A stretch of 46,981 nucleotides of DNA from the NCBI GenBank assembly GCA_022825725.1, contig JAJDWE010000023.1, positions 1 to 46,981 of the forward strand. Direction: 5' to 3'. This document shows, piece after piece, positions 16,562 through 26,363 of this stretch. The DNA comes from Gemmatimonadota bacterium (GTDB taxonomy: Bacteria; Gemmatimonadota; Gemmatimonadetes; Palauibacterales; Palauibacteraceae). Every line of letters begins with the position of its first letter. The first letter of the stretch is position 1. Made by a program: the position numbers and the translations under genes. The notes below the pieces were generated by a model. It did no database searches. It had not been told where the DNA came from and saw only the letters and a program-made list of their open reading frames with translations.

Positions 16562-18001
16562 ATGATGACCGACCGCCGCCGTCTCTTTCCCACCCTTTTC
16601 GCGGCGCTCGCCGCCGGGGGCATGTTGCCCGCCGACGCGCAATCGCAGGAGGCGATGGAGGACTTCATCGCGGTGCAGGCGCCGACCGTCGCCCTCACGA
16701 ACGTCAAGGTGATCGACGGGACCGGCGGCCCCGCCCGCGAGGGGCAGACCATCGTCATCCAGGACGGCCGCATCGCCGATATCGGCCCCGTCGACGAGGT
16801 CGCGGGGCGGATTCGCAACGCGCAGGTCCTCGACCTAGAGGGCCACACCGTCATCCCGGGTCTCATCGGGCTCCACAACCACAGCTACTACACGGGCGGG
16901 AATGGACGCGCCGCGCAGCTCTCCTTCTCGGGGTCGAGGCTCTACCTCGCGTCCGGCGTGACGACAATCCGGACGACGGGCGCCCGCGCGCCGTACGAGG
17001 AGATCAACCTCAAGCGGGCGATCGACGAGGGGCGCACCATCGGCCCCAACATGTTCACGACCGGTCCCTACCTCACGGGTCAGGAGGGCTCGCAGTCGAT
17101 GGCCCAGCTCGAGGGGCCGGAGCAGGCGCGGCGCCTCGTCCGCTACTGGGCAGAGGAGGGCGTGCCCTGGTTCAAGGCGTACACCTGGATCAGCCGCGAG
17201 GAGCTCGGGGCCGCGATCGACGAGGCGCACCGGCACGGCGTGAAGGTGACGGCCCACCTCTGCTCGGTCGGCTACAGGGAGGCGGTGGCGCTCGGGATCG
17301 ACAACCTGGAGCACGGCCTGCTCGCGAACAGCGAATACTTCCCGGCGAAGGAGCCGGACGACTGCCCGTCGGGGTTCCGGAACGGCTACGGCGACCTCGA
17401 CGTGAACTCCGAGGAGGTGCAGGAGACGTTCCGCATGATGATCGAGAACGACGTCGCGATGACCTCGACGCTCGCGGTCTACGAGATCTCCGTCCCCGGC
17501 CGGGGCCCGATCGACGAGCGGATCTACGACATCCTCGCCCCGGAGATCGCGGCGGAGGTGCGGGAGATCGCGAATCTGCGGCGGAACGCGACGCTCGATT
17601 CCGGGATCGGGATCCACCCCGACGTCTATCAAAAGGCGCTCGAGTACGAGTACGCCTTCGTGCAGGCCGGAGGGACGCTCGCGGCCGGCGTCGACCCGAC
17701 CGGGTACGGCGCGGCGCCCCCGGGCTACGGGGACCAGAAGAACTACGAACTGCTGCTCGAGGCCGGGTTCACGCCCGCCGAGGTCGTGCAGATCATGAGC
17801 GCGAACGGCGCCAGCGTGCTGGGAATCGACGACGAGACGGGGACGATCGAGGTCGGAAAGGTCGCGGATCTCGTCGTGCTGGAGGGAGACCCGGAGGCGG
17901 ACGGCCACATCCGGGAGACGCGCATCGTGTTCAAGGGCGGCGTGGGCTGGGACGCGCCGAAGCTCATCGACTCGGTTCGCGGCATCGTCGGCATCCGCTA
18001 A
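16562..18001 (+). CDS. Exported amidohydrolase family metal-dependent hydrolase
   Basis: A 479-residue protein of the amidohydrolase superfamily, imidazolonepropionase/prolidase-like branch. It has a signal peptide (residues 1-27, ending ADAQS), the N-terminal beta-sandwich, the H-x-H metal site in GLHNHSYY, further ligand regions FKAYTW, VTAHLC and NLEHGLL, and a late Asp in AAGVDPTG. Members hydrolyse C-N bonds in amides or dipeptides; the substrate cannot be read from the sequence. AAAGGAAG precedes the ATG at 16562. It follows the multicopper oxidase gene by 14 nt and is probably cotranscribed with it. Confidence 0.88.
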   Translation: MMTDRRRLFPTLFAALAAGGMLPADAQSQEAMEDFIAVQAPTVALTNVKVIDGTGGPAREGQTIVIQDGRIADIGPVDEVAGRIRNAQVLDLEGHTVIPGLIGLHNHSYYTGGNGRAAQLSFSGSRLYLASGVTTIRTTGARAPYEEINLKRAIDEGRTIGPNMFTTGPYLTGQEGSQSMAQLEGPEQARRLVRYWAEEGVPWFKAYTWISREELGAAIDEAHRHGVKVTAHLCSVGYREAVALGIDNLEHGLLANSEYFPAKEPDDCPSGFRNGYGDLDVNSEEVQETFRMMIENDVAMTSTLAVYEISVPGRGPIDERIYDILAPEIAAEVREIANLRRNATLDSGIGIHPDVYQKALEYEYAFVQAGGTLAAGVDPTGYGAAPPGYGDQKNYELLLEAGFTPAEVVQIMSANGASVLGIDDETGTIEVGKVADLVVLEGDPEADGHIRETRIVFKGGVGWDAPKLIDSVRGIVGIR

Positions 18002-18014
18002 ACGGGTCAGCTCT

Positions 18015-19232
18015 ATGAACTCGCGAGGAGCGGTACGGGTCCGGCTCTCGGGCCTGACGATCATCGCGCTCCTGGCGGCTGCCCTCGGCGGCCCGCGGCC
18101 CGCCGCTGCCCAGCTGACCGCGGCGGACTCTGCAGCCGTACTCGTCGCGACCGCGGCCGATTTCGAGGAGCGCGGTGAACTCGAGGTCGCCCGGGCCCTG
18201 TATGAGGAGGTCGTCCGCCGCTACTCCGGCACTCCGGGTGCGGCGCTGGCCCGGGCTCGGCTGGAAGGGTTGGAGGCTCCGGAGAGCCCGACGCCGGCGG
18301 GGCTGGCACCGGGCGGCGCCCCGCAGGACCGGCGTGGCGATACGGAGTTCCGCGTGTGGTCGACGATGTACGGCCTGTGGCTTGGCGTCGCGGTGCCGAT
18401 GCTCGCGGAGGCGAGCGGCTCCGAGCCCTACGGCGCGGGTCTTCTGCTCGGCGGGCCCACGGGCTACCTTGTCGGCCGCCTGTTCTCGCCTTCCCTCTCG
18501 GTGGGACGTTCGCGCACGATCAGTTGGGCCGGCACGTGGGGCACCTGGCAGGGGGCGGGGTGGGCGCACGCCCTTAATCTGGGCGCCGAGTCGGGCTGCG
18601 AGTACTGCGAGCCGGGCGAGAAGGAGGTCGTGACCGCGGCGCTGGCCGGCGGACTGGCCGGCATCGTCACGGCCGGCCTCCTCGCCCGCGAAACCACGGA
18701 AGGTACGGCCGCGGCGACGTACCTCGGCAGCCTTTGGGGGACGTGGTTCGGACTCGGGGGAGCGACCGCGCTGGACCTGGACGACGAGGCGATGTGGGCG
18801 AGCACGCTGCTCGTGGGCAACGCGGGCCTGATCGCCGGAACGCTGGCGGGGAGCCGGTTCGACCTCTCCTCCCGCCGCGCGCACATGATCAGCCTGGGCG
18901 GTCTGATCGGCGGCTTCGGCGGGGTCGGCATCGTGCTCATCACGAAGCCGGGCAGCACCAGCGGCGACTTCGCGATTCCGCTCGCCACGAGTCTCGTGGG
19001 TCTGGGCTTCGGGGCCCTGTTGACCGGCGAGTCGGAGGACGCGCCCGCGGGAGAGTCGAGCGCCGCCCGAGCGGCGTCCGGTTCGTCGTCTCCGGCTCTC
19101 CTGAACTGGTCCGAGGGGGAACCGCTTGCGGTGGGTCTGCCGCTGCCGTTCCCGACAACCGTCTTCGATCCCGAACGGAGCGGACGGCGGCACACCGCCT
19201 GGAACGTCCCGCTCCTCCGTCTCCGCTTCTGA
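18015..19232 (+). CDS. Glycine-rich envelope protein with TPR-like N-terminus
   Basis: A 405-residue protein I cannot assign to a family. It starts with a signal-like hydrophobic segment (residues 15-36). A short TPR-like helical pair follows (AADFEERGELEVARALYEEV, about residues 53-72). After a Pro-rich linker come many Gly/Ala/Leu-rich hydrophobic stretches (about 115-355) with glycine-zipper-like spacing, and a C-terminal tail ending in a beta-type segment (PLLRLRF). It may be a multi-pass membrane or outer-membrane protein. It begins 13 nt after the amidohydrolase stop and ends 10 nt before the SDR gene, in the same direction. Confidence 0.65.
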   Translation: MNSRGAVRVRLSGLTIIALLAAALGGPRPAAAQLTAADSAAVLVATAADFEERGELEVARALYEEVVRRYSGTPGAALARARLEGLEAPESPTPAGLAPGGAPQDRRGDTEFRVWSTMYGLWLGVAVPMLAEASGSEPYGAGLLLGGPTGYLVGRLFSPSLSVGRSRTISWAGTWGTWQGAGWAHALNLGAESGCEYCEPGEKEVVTAALAGGLAGIVTAGLLARETTEGTAAATYLGSLWGTWFGLGGATALDLDDEAMWASTLLVGNAGLIAGTLAGSRFDLSSRRAHMISLGGLIGGFGGVGIVLITKPGSTSGDFAIPLATSLVGLGFGALLTGESEDAPAGESSAARAASGSSSPALLNWSEGEPLAVGLPLPFPTTVFDPERSGRRHTAWNVPLLRLRF

Positions 19233-19242
19233 GGCAGCCGGG

Positions 19243-20250
19243 ATGCCGGACCGTTCGCTGAAGGACCGTGTGGCCGTCGTCGCCGGCGCGACGCGCGGCG
19301 CCGGGCGCGGCATCGCCCGCATGCTCGGCGAGGCGGGTGCCACCGTCTACTGCACCGGCCGCAGTGTACGGGGCCATCACGCCACGCCTGGCCGGCCGGA
19401 GACGCTGGAGGAAACGGCGGAGATGGTGACGGCGGAGGGGGGCCGGGGCATCGCCGTCCGCGCCGACCACACGGTCGAGTCCGAAGTCGAGCAACTCTTC
19501 GCCCGCGTGCGCGCCGAGGCAGGCCGGCTCGACGTCCTCGTGAACGACATCTGGGGCGGCGACGCGCTGACGGAGTGGGGGAAGCCCTTCTGGGAACTCT
19601 CCGTCGCGCAGGGAGAGAAAATGCTGGAGCGCGCCGTCCACACGCACATCATCACGAGCCGGCACGGCGCCCCGCTGATGGTCGAACGCAACGTCGGCCT
19701 CATCGTCGAGGTCACCGACGGCGACACGTTCGGCTACCGCGGCAACCTCTTCTACGACCTGGCGAAGAACGCGGTCGTCCGGCTCGCCTACGCCATGGCC
19801 GCCGATCTGCACGTGCACAGCGTGACGGCGTTGGCGATCACCCCCGGATTCCTGCGCTCCGAGGCGGTGCTCGACCACTTCGGCGTCACCGAGGCCGACT
19901 GGCGCGACGCGATCGAGAAGGACGAGTACTTCGCCGAATCCGAGACCCCGTGCTACGTCGGCCGCGCCATCGCCGCCATCGCCGCCGATCCGAACGTGGC
20001 GGCGAAGAGCGGCGGGCTGTTCTCGAGTTGGGGCCTGGCGAAGGAGTACGGCTTCACCGATGTCGATGGACGCCAGCCGGACTGGGGCACGTTCTTCCTG
20101 CGCAAGGTGCGGGGAGTCCTCGAACGGGACGCGCCGCCGGACGAGATGGACGTCTTCGTCGTCCGCAGCCGACTCTACCAGGCCGAACTCGATCCGTCCG
20201 CCGGGGACGAGGCCGAGCGCCTCCGCGCCTGGCTCGCCCGCCACGAGTAG
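19243..20250 (+). CDS. Short-chain dehydrogenase/reductase
   Basis: A 335-residue SDR. The cofactor motif is GATRGAGRGIA near the N-terminus (TGxxxGxG type), and CTGRS after beta-2 suggests NADP preference. The usual NNAG is replaced by NDIWGG, and the catalytic Y-x-x-x-K is YDLAK. At 335 residues it is longer than a classical SDR (about 250) because of a C-terminal extension after residue 250. It is expected to reduce or oxidise a carbonyl/alcohol substrate in the cytoplasm; the substrate is unknown. The ATG at 19243 follows GAGG and starts 10 nt after the previous stop. Confidence 0.9.
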   Translation: MPDRSLKDRVAVVAGATRGAGRGIARMLGEAGATVYCTGRSVRGHHATPGRPETLEETAEMVTAEGGRGIAVRADHTVESEVEQLFARVRAEAGRLDVLVNDIWGGDALTEWGKPFWELSVAQGEKMLERAVHTHIITSRHGAPLMVERNVGLIVEVTDGDTFGYRGNLFYDLAKNAVVRLAYAMAADLHVHSVTALAITPGFLRSEAVLDHFGVTEADWRDAIEKDEYFAESETPCYVGRAIAAIAADPNVAAKSGGLFSSWGLAKEYGFTDVDGRQPDWGTFFLRKVRGVLERDAPPDEMDVFVVRSRLYQAELDPSAGDEAERLRAWLARHE

Positions 20251-20284
20251 CGAGCGGGCGTCCCGGCGGAGGTTGCTCGTACGG

Positions 20285-22525
20285 TCAGAAGCCGATGGAC
20301 TTCGACACCTTCGCGGCGAAGACGCGCTCGACCGTCATGCCGGCGTCCAGATCGCGGCGCTCGGTGTAGACGAGGAAGATGTCGCTGAGCGGCGAATACA
20401 GGTAGTTGAAGCGCACGTTCGTCACGAACTGGTCCTCCGCCGCATTGTACTGGACGAAGGCGCTCGCGAAGACCTTCGTCGAGAGGCCGTAGTCGACCCG
20501 ACCCCCGAAGACGTCCGCCGTGAACGCCCCGTCCGGGAGCGAAATGTCGTTGTGGTTCGCCGAGAGATCGACGGAGAGGTGATGGCTCGGCCGCCACATG
20601 ATGCCGCCCGACAGCGACGTCAGCGTCCCGTCGAAGAACCCGCCGCGCTCGACCCGGACGAATCCCGTCAGCGCCCGGCCCGGCGCCGACCGGTACTGCA
20701 CCGAACCCGAACCGAAGTTGTAGCGCCCGATGGGGACCGTCCCATCGGATGAGACGCGGAAGGGCTGCCGCAGGAGTTCGAACCGGTCCGTGTAATCGAG
20801 CGTGAGCCCGCTCCCGTTCAGGAACGAGATCCCGAACCCCGCCGTCCGCCTCCTCGTCACGAGAACGGACTCGAGATCCTGGATGTGGTCGATCTCGATG
20901 TACGGATTGACCTCCTGCACGCCGGGCACCGGAGGCCGCGGGTGGAGCCCCACCGTCGCGTAGCTCTGGCGGATGTCGCGCCGGCGCACGAAGCCCACCG
21001 TCGGGTTGAAGTCCTCTCCCACGTGGCGCCACAGTGCGGAAACGTCCCACAGTTCGTCGCGCCAGCCGACCCACATCCGGCCTGCGAAGGCGTTCCCGTC
21101 GGTATCCGGCGATCCGGTCCAGGCCAGGAACGGCGCGAAGAGCAGCGACGGGAGCGGTCGCAGGTTCGCATCGAAACCGACGTTGCGGTTGAAGCCGGGG
21201 TGTTCTCCGATGTCCGAGCCGGTCGCCTCCCGGTTGATGAAGATCGCCCCCACGTCCGACGTCCCGAACACGCTCCGGCGCGCCCGCATGACCGAGAAGT
21301 TCTCGGCCGGGAGGCCGCGGCCCGACCGGGTCTGGAGGTTCATGAGGCCGACCTCGAACCCGCCCGTCCGGCCCGTGAGCCGCGCCCCGCCGAGGATGGG
21401 GATCGGCTCCCCCCGCCCCGTGAGTCCGATGCGGCGCGAGTGGAAGAGGGTGAGGTCGCGCAGCGAGACGCCGGTCCGGTAGCTGCGCTCCGACTGGTCG
21501 CCGAAGGCGAAGGTGCCGGAGTTTTCGACGAAGAAGTCCCGTTTCTCCGGAAAGAAGAGCGGGAAACGGGTCAGGTTGACCTGCTCCTGGTCGACCTCGA
21601 CCTGGGCGAAGTCCGTGTTGTACGTGAGGTCGAGCGTAAGCCCCGGCGTGACCCCGTACTTCACGTCGAACCCGATGTCGGCCTGGGTGCCGGCGCGCCC
21701 TTCCTCGACCAGTGTCCCCGTCTGGTCCTGCGCGAGGGCGTAGGGCTTAATCCGCAGGTTGAGTCCCGGCCCCACTCCCCGGAACCCGGTCAGCGTCCCC
21801 GCCTTCGACATCTTGTGGATCTGGTCCCGCCGGTCGAGCGGCGCCCAGAAGGTGTCCTCCGCCTTCCGCCGGATGCGGCGCAGGATCTGGAGTCCCCAGG
21901 TCTGGTCCTCGTCCGACGGATTGAAGCGGAGCGTGGAGAAGGGGATCTCGATCTCCACCGTCCAGCCCTCGTCGCCCCGGGTCGTCTCGACGCGGATAGG
22001 GCCTTCCCACGCCTGGTTCTCGGAGCGGCTGTCGTCGAAGAGCTGGACATCCTTGAGCGCTCCGCCGGGATTCACGAGAAACATGAACCCGTTGCGGCGG
22101 TCGAGGTACGTGTCGAGCGCCACGCCGAAGACGTCCGATGACCCGCTGTTGAAGTCCTGCTTCAGGCTGGAGATGAAGTAGCGGTCGGGCTCCGAGTCGT
22201 GGCAGATCGCGCCGATGTAGAGGGCCCGGTCGTCGTACGCGAAGTAGACGACGGTGTTCTCGGTGGCGGGCGCCCCGGTGTCGGGACGGGACTGGACGAA
22301 CCCGGTCAGGGGCTGAGCCTGCCGCCAGACGGGATCGTCGAGGCGGCCGTCCACGGTCGGCGGCGAGTCAGTGCGCAGCGCCGCTGCCGTCGGGCGCAGC
22401 GCCGACTCGACCGCGATCCGGGCAGGTCCCTCCCGACCCGGCTCCTGTGCTGCGGCGTCCGCCGCCGGCAGCGATCCGAGCAGGAGGATGAGCTGAACGA
22501 GGCGAAGGCCGCTTCCGCCCGCCAT
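20285..22525 (-). CDS. DUF5916-type outer-membrane protein with CBM9-like domain
   Basis: A 746-residue exported protein. The signal peptide is at residues 1-25 (ending ADAAAQ). Residues about 40-240 resemble a family-9 carbohydrate-binding fold (VDGRLDDPVWRQAQPL, YDDRALYIGAICHD, VEIEIPFSTLRFNP). The rest is a long run of alternating-residue beta strands with aromatic ends, consistent with a beta-barrel, as in proteins annotated DUF5916. The C-terminus ends SKSIGF, a typical barrel end with terminal Phe. It probably sits in the outer membrane and may bind or import glycans. The ATG at 22525 was preferred over an upstream one at 22726 because it places the signal peptide first. It lies 36 nt from the PLP enzyme gene, same strand. 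Confidence 0.85.
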   Translation of the reverse strand: MAGGSGLRLVQLILLLGSLPAADAAAQEPGREGPARIAVESALRPTAAALRTDSPPTVDGRLDDPVWRQAQPLTGFVQSRPDTGAPATENTVVYFAYDDRALYIGAICHDSEPDRYFISSLKQDFNSGSSDVFGVALDTYLDRRNGFMFLVNPGGALKDVQLFDDSRSENQAWEGPIRVETTRGDEGWTVEIEIPFSTLRFNPSDEDQTWGLQILRRIRRKAEDTFWAPLDRRDQIHKMSKAGTLTGFRGVGPGLNLRIKPYALAQDQTGTLVEEGRAGTQADIGFDVKYGVTPGLTLDLTYNTDFAQVEVDQEQVNLTRFPLFFPEKRDFFVENSGTFAFGDQSERSYRTGVSLRDLTLFHSRRIGLTGRGEPIPILGGARLTGRTGGFEVGLMNLQTRSGRGLPAENFSVMRARRSVFGTSDVGAIFINREATGSDIGEHPGFNRNVGFDANLRPLPSLLFAPFLAWTGSPDTDGNAFAGRMWVGWRDELWDVSALWRHVGEDFNPTVGFVRRRDIRQSYATVGLHPRPPVPGVQEVNPYIEIDHIQDLESVLVTRRRTAGFGISFLNGSGLTLDYTDRFELLRQPFRVSSDGTVPIGRYNFGSGSVQYRSAPGRALTGFVRVERGGFFDGTLTSLSGGIMWRPSHHLSVDLSANHNDISLPDGAFTADVFGGRVDYGLSTKVFASAFVQYNAAEDQFVTNVRFNYLYSPLSDIFLVYTERRDLDAGMTVERVFAAKVSKSIGF

Positions 22526-22560
22526 ACCGGACGCGCGGGCCCTGCGCAGGAACGACCCGT

Positions 22561-23547
22561 TCAGTTCCAGCTCAGCCCCCGCAGCTGCTCGACATCGAGA
22601 TTCCCGCCGCTGAGGACACACGCGACTTTCGTCCCCTGCGGGGCGTCGATGAGGCCGTGCAGGACGGCGGCGACCGACGCCGCGGCCGCGCCCTCCGTCA
22701 CGAGCTTCGCCCGCGTCATCAGCCACAGCATGGCGTCGAAGATGTCCTCGTCGGAGAGCGTGACGACGCGCTCCACGAAGCGGCTCACGACGGACGCCGT
22801 GTTGTCGCCGACCCGCATCACCTTCAACCCGTCGATCACGCAGTCCACCCGCTCCAGCGTGACCATCTCTCCAGATTCGACGGTGCGCTTCATCGCCGGC
22901 GCCCCCGAGGATTCCACCCCGAACACGCGGATATCGGGGTTCGCGCTCTTCAGCGCCATCGAATTGCCGGAGATGAGGCCGCCTCCGCCGATGGGGATGA
23001 CGACGACTTCGACCTCCGGCCAGTCCTCGAGAATCTCGAGGCCGAGCGTCCCCTGGCCCGCGATCAGCCGCGGGTTGTCGAACGGGTGGACGTACGTGAG
23101 TCCGCGCTCCTCGGCGAGTTCCAGCGCCCGCTCGTTCGCCTCGTCCCAGATCGATCCGTGCAGCACGACCTCCGCGCCGTATCCCTCCGTGGCCGCGACC
23201 TTGGCCGGGGTCGCGTTCTCCGCCATCACGACGACGGCGGGAATCCCGTACAGGCGGGCCGCCAGCGCGACGCCCTGCGCGTGGTTCCCGGCGGAGGAGC
23301 AGATGATGCCCCGCGCCTTCTCCTCCTCGCTCATGTGCGCCATCACGTTCAGCGGCCCCCGCACCTTGTACGAGCCCCCGCGCTGGAAGAGTTCGGCTTT
23401 GAGCCGGATGTCGAACCCGGAGGCCTCGCTCAGCGAGCGCGACGTGAGAAGCGGGGTGTGGTAGACGTGCGGCGCGACATGCTTCCGCGCGCGCTCAAAG
23501 TCCTCGAGGGTCAGCGTGAGTCCGGGGATCTCGACGTGTGGCGTCAC
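22561..23547 (-). CDS. Threonine ammonia-lyase / serine racemase-like PLP enzyme
   Basis: A 328-residue fold-type II PLP enzyme. The Schiff-base lysine is in FQRGGSYKVRG; the substrate loop is SSAGNHAQG; the phosphate-binding glycine loop is IGGGGLISG; the C-terminal serine loop is LSGGN. It lacks a C-terminal ACT domain, so it resembles catabolic threonine dehydratase (TdcB type) or serine racemase rather than regulated biosynthetic IlvA. It converts threonine to 2-oxobutyrate and ammonia, or handles serine. The GTG start at 23547 was chosen from the family N-terminus and the upstream GAGAGA. It is divergent from the transporter gene, with 139 nt between them. Confidence 0.9.
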   Translation of the reverse strand: MTPHVEIPGLTLTLEDFERARKHVAPHVYHTPLLTSRSLSEASGFDIRLKAELFQRGGSYKVRGPLNVMAHMSEEEKARGIICSSAGNHAQGVALAARLYGIPAVVVMAENATPAKVAATEGYGAEVVLHGSIWDEANERALELAEERGLTYVHPFDNPRLIAGQGTLGLEILEDWPEVEVVVIPIGGGGLISGNSMALKSANPDIRVFGVESSGAPAMKRTVESGEMVTLERVDCVIDGLKVMRVGDNTASVVSRFVERVVTLSDEDIFDAMLWLMTRAKLVTEGAAAASVAAVLHGLIDAPQGTKVACVLSGGNLDVEQLRGLSWN

Positions 23548-23686
23548 TCGGGCCGTCTCTCTCGGGTGGGTGGTGGGCCGGCGATCGGCACCTTGCCCGT
23601 GGCTGCGCCCGGGACCGCCCGGGCGTAGTCGATAATCCCCCACCCGAAGCCGAACACGCAACCGGGAAGTACCGTCACCTTGCGGC

Positions 23687-25099
23687 GTGAGGCGTTTGTC
23701 GGCGACACTCAAGCCTCCTCCCCGCACGGACAGGCAGCCGAGGATCCGCCACTTGAACCGGTCATCGGACACCCCGACACCCGCACGCGAGCGATTCGGC
23801 ACCCGCGCCGGTTTTGTGCTTGCGGCGGTGGGGTCCGCCGTCGGGCTGGGGAACATGTGGCGCTTTCCCTATCAGACGGCGGAGGGCGGAGGCGCGGCCT
23901 TCCTCGTGGCCTACGTCTGCATGGCGTTCCTCATCGGCGTGCCGATGATGCTGGCGGAGTTCGCCGTGGGGCGGCGCGCGCGGCAGTCGGCGATCGGCGC
24001 CCTGCGCTCGGTCGGCGGCAGGCGCTGGGCTGCGGCGGGGCTCCTCTTCCTCGTGACGTCGACCGTGATCATGGCGTACCTGTCCGTCATCACGGGCTGG
24101 GCCCTTCGCTACGCCCTCGACGGCCTGACGACTGGATTTCATGCGGATGCGGCGGGACGATACGCGTCGGTGTCGTCCGGACCCTCGGCGGTCGTCTTCC
24201 ACCTGGCGTCGATCGCCGCGACGGTGGGGATCGTGGTGTTCGGCGTCCGCAAGGGGATCGAGCGGGCGAGCATGCTGCTCATGCCGCTCCTCTTCCTCCT
24301 CCTCATCGGCCTCGCGGTCTGGGCCGCGACGCTGCCGGGCGCCGCGGAGGGATACCGCTTCTACCTCTCTCCCTCGCTGGGCGAACTGCTGGATCCCGTC
24401 GTCCTGCAGGGCGCGGCCGCCCACGCCTTCTATTCGCTGAGCGTGGGGATGGGGATCATGGTCACCTATTCCTCCTACCTGTCGAAGCGCACCAATCTCG
24501 GCCGCGAAAGCGCCGTGATCGCGCTCTCGGACTTCTCCGTCGCCTTCGTCGCGGGGCTCGTCGTCTTTCCGATCGTCTTCGGCCTCGGGCTTTCGGAGGA
24601 TGTGGGGGAGAGCACGCTGGGCGTGCTGTTCATCTCGCTCCCGAGCGCGTTCGCGCAGATGGAGGCGCTGGGCCGGATCGTGGGAACGCTGTTCTTCGTC
24701 GCCGTGATCGTGGCGGCGATCACGTCGGCGGTCTCCCTGCTGGAGGTGGCGGCCTCGATCCTCATCGACGAACGGGGATGGACGCGACGCCGGGCGACGC
24801 TGACTTCGGGCTTCCTGATCGCGGCGGTCGGGATCGCGCCCGCGCTTTCCCTCGACGCACTGGGAATCATGGATCAGGTGGCGGCGGAACTCCTCACGGT
24901 GCTCGGCGTACTCGCCATCGCGGTGCTCGTGGGATGGGTGATGAAGCACCCGGAGGAGGAACTTCGGATCGGGGCCTCGCCACGGTTCGCGCGCCTGATT
25001 CCGACGGCGCGCTTCCTGATTCGCTATGTGGCGCCGCCCCTGCTGGCGTACGTGAGCTGGATCGCGCTGCGGCAGACGATCCGCGTGATCGCCGGTTAG
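23687..25099 (+). CDS. SNF-family sodium-dependent amino-acid transporter
   Basis: A 470-residue multi-pass protein of the neurotransmitter:sodium symporter (SNF/LeuT) family. The signature AVGSAVGLGNMWRFPY spans TM1 and its unwound sodium/substrate site. YSLSVGMGIMVTYSSY corresponds to TM6 and its substrate region. About 11-12 membrane segments follow. It should import an amino acid with sodium ions. The start is uncertain: GTG 23687, TTG 23696, or a later codon closer to RFGTRAGF, since the first 35 residues are hydrophilic. It lies next to a threonine/serine-type ammonia-lyase and an aromatic amino-acid gene, which suggests amino-acid uptake and use. Confidence 0.9.
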   Translation: MRRLSATLKPPPRTDRQPRIRHLNRSSDTPTPARERFGTRAGFVLAAVGSAVGLGNMWRFPYQTAEGGGAAFLVAYVCMAFLIGVPMMLAEFAVGRRARQSAIGALRSVGGRRWAAAGLLFLVTSTVIMAYLSVITGWALRYALDGLTTGFHADAAGRYASVSSGPSAVVFHLASIAATVGIVVFGVRKGIERASMLLMPLLFLLLIGLAVWAATLPGAAEGYRFYLSPSLGELLDPVVLQGAAAHAFYSLSVGMGIMVTYSSYLSKRTNLGRESAVIALSDFSVAFVAGLVVFPIVFGLGLSEDVGESTLGVLFISLPSAFAQMEALGRIVGTLFFVAVIVAAITSAVSLLEVAASILIDERGWTRRRATLTSGFLIAAVGIAPALSLDALGIMDQVAAELLTVLGVLAIAVLVGWVMKHPEEELRIGASPRFARLIPTARFLIRYVAPPLLAYVSWIALRQTIRVIAG

Positions 25100-25120
25100 A
25101 CCGGACCCCTGGAGCGCGAC

Positions 25121-26206
25121 GTGCCGAACCTCGATCGACTCAGAGACGAACTCGCGCGCATCGACCGCGAGTTGCTCGAACTCGTGGCGCGACGGCAGGA
25201 GGTCTCCGCGAAGGTCGGGGAGCGAAAGCGCGCCTCGCAGACGCCCCCGCGCGACTACCGGCAGGAGAAGGTCGTCATCGAGCGGGCCCGCGCCGCCGCG
25301 AGCGATCTCGGCCTCTCGCCGCGGCTGGCCGAGGATCTCGTCCTTTCGCTGATCCGTTCGTCGCTCACCGTGCAGGAACGGGGCAGCGTGGCGGCGGCCG
25401 CGAGGGGAGGCGGGAAGCGCGCCCTCGTCATCGGCGGTTCCGGGAAGATGGGCGGGTGGTTCGTCCGCTTCCTTTCGTCCCAGGGGTTCGAGGTGGAGAA
25501 CGCCGACCCGAACGGGGGGGATCACGCGGATTGGGCGACGACGTCGCTGGACCACGACCTGATCGTCGTGGCGACGCCGATGATCACCGCCAACGAGATC
25601 CTCGAACGGCTGGCGGCGATCGGACCGCCGGGCCTGGTGTTCGACATCGGTTCGCTCAAGAGTCCGCTGCGCTCCGGCCTGATGGCGCTGGCGGAGGCCG
25701 GGGTCCGCGTCACTTCCGTCCACCCCATGTTCGGTCCCGACACCGAACTCCTCTCGGGGGAACACGTGATCTTCGTGGACGTGGGCTGTGCCGACGCCAC
25801 GGAAGGCGCGGAAACACTCTTCGCCTCGACGATGGCGACGCGAGTGCGCATGGACCTGGAGAGCCACGACCGGGTGATGGGGTTCGTGCTGGGGCTCTCG
25901 CACGCCCTCAACATCGCCTTCTTCACGGCGCTGGCTCGCTCCGGCGAAACGACACCGAAGCTCGCGGACGTGTCGAGCACGACCTTCGAGGCGCAGCTGG
26001 ATGTGGCGCGCGCGCTGGCCGGCGAGAACCCGCACATGTACTTCGAGATTCAGTCGCTGAACGAGTACGGGGACGTCGCGCTGAAGGAACTCGTGGCGGC
26101 GGCGGAAAGGGTCCGCGACGCGGTCGAAGCGGGAGACGAGGACGCCTTCGTCGCCCTGATGGCGGCCGGCCGCGACTACCTGGAGTCCCGCGGCTCCCGG
26201 GAATAG
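25121..26206 (+). CDS. tyrA: Chorismate mutase-prephenate dehydrogenase (T-protein)
   Basis: A 361-residue bifunctional enzyme of tyrosine biosynthesis. Residues about 1-90 are an AroQ-type chorismate mutase ([19 protein letters not shown], with VGERK further on). Residues about 98-361 are prephenate dehydrogenase: nucleotide-binding [12 protein letters not shown], the [13 protein letters not shown] motif with the conserved His, and a C-terminal helical dimerisation region. The order matches the enterobacterial T-protein. The enzyme turns chorismate into 4-hydroxyphenylpyruvate using NAD. Start is the GTG at 25121, 21 nt after the transporter stop, so cotranscription is likely. Confidence 0.92.
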   Translation: MPNLDRLRDELARIDRELLELVARRQEVSAKVGERKRASQTPPRDYRQEKVVIERARAAASDLGLSPRLAEDLVLSLIRSSLTVQERGSVAAAARGGGKRALVIGGSGKMGGWFVRFLSSQGFEVENADPNGGDHADWATTSLDHDLIVVATPMITANEILERLAAIGPPGLVFDIGSLKSPLRSGLMALAEAGVRVTSVHPMFGPDTELLSGEHVIFVDVGCADATEGAETLFASTMATRVRMDLESHDRVMGFVLGLSHALNIAFFTALARSGETTPKLADVSSTTFEAQLDVARALAGENPHMYFEIQSLNEYGDVALKELVAAAERVRDAVEAGDEDAFVALMAAGRDYLESRGSRE

Positions 26207-26229
26207 CGCCGGCGGCTGGACCGGTGCGG

Positions 26230-26258
26230 TTCGACTGGCGTTCGGACGTCGATAATCC
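26230..26258 (+). promoter_or_regulatory. Candidate promoter before the DUF1592 cassette
   Basis: The 157-nt gap before the DUF1592 gene contains a relatively AT-rich core. TTCGAC (26230-26235) and TAATCC (26253-26258) are spaced by 17 nt. The match to sigma-70 consensus is poor. The same 12-mer GTCGATAATCCC also occurs once in the 139-nt divergent gap near 23628-23639, which may mean a shared site. Low confidence. Confidence 0.22.
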
Positions 26259-26363
26259 CTATCTTGCACAGGCTGGATGCGGGGAGGGGTCATTGCGTCC
26301 AAACGCCGCGCAGGGTCGCGGTGTTTGCCCGGATGGAATCGGGCGACAGCCGGTGAGGTCCAC

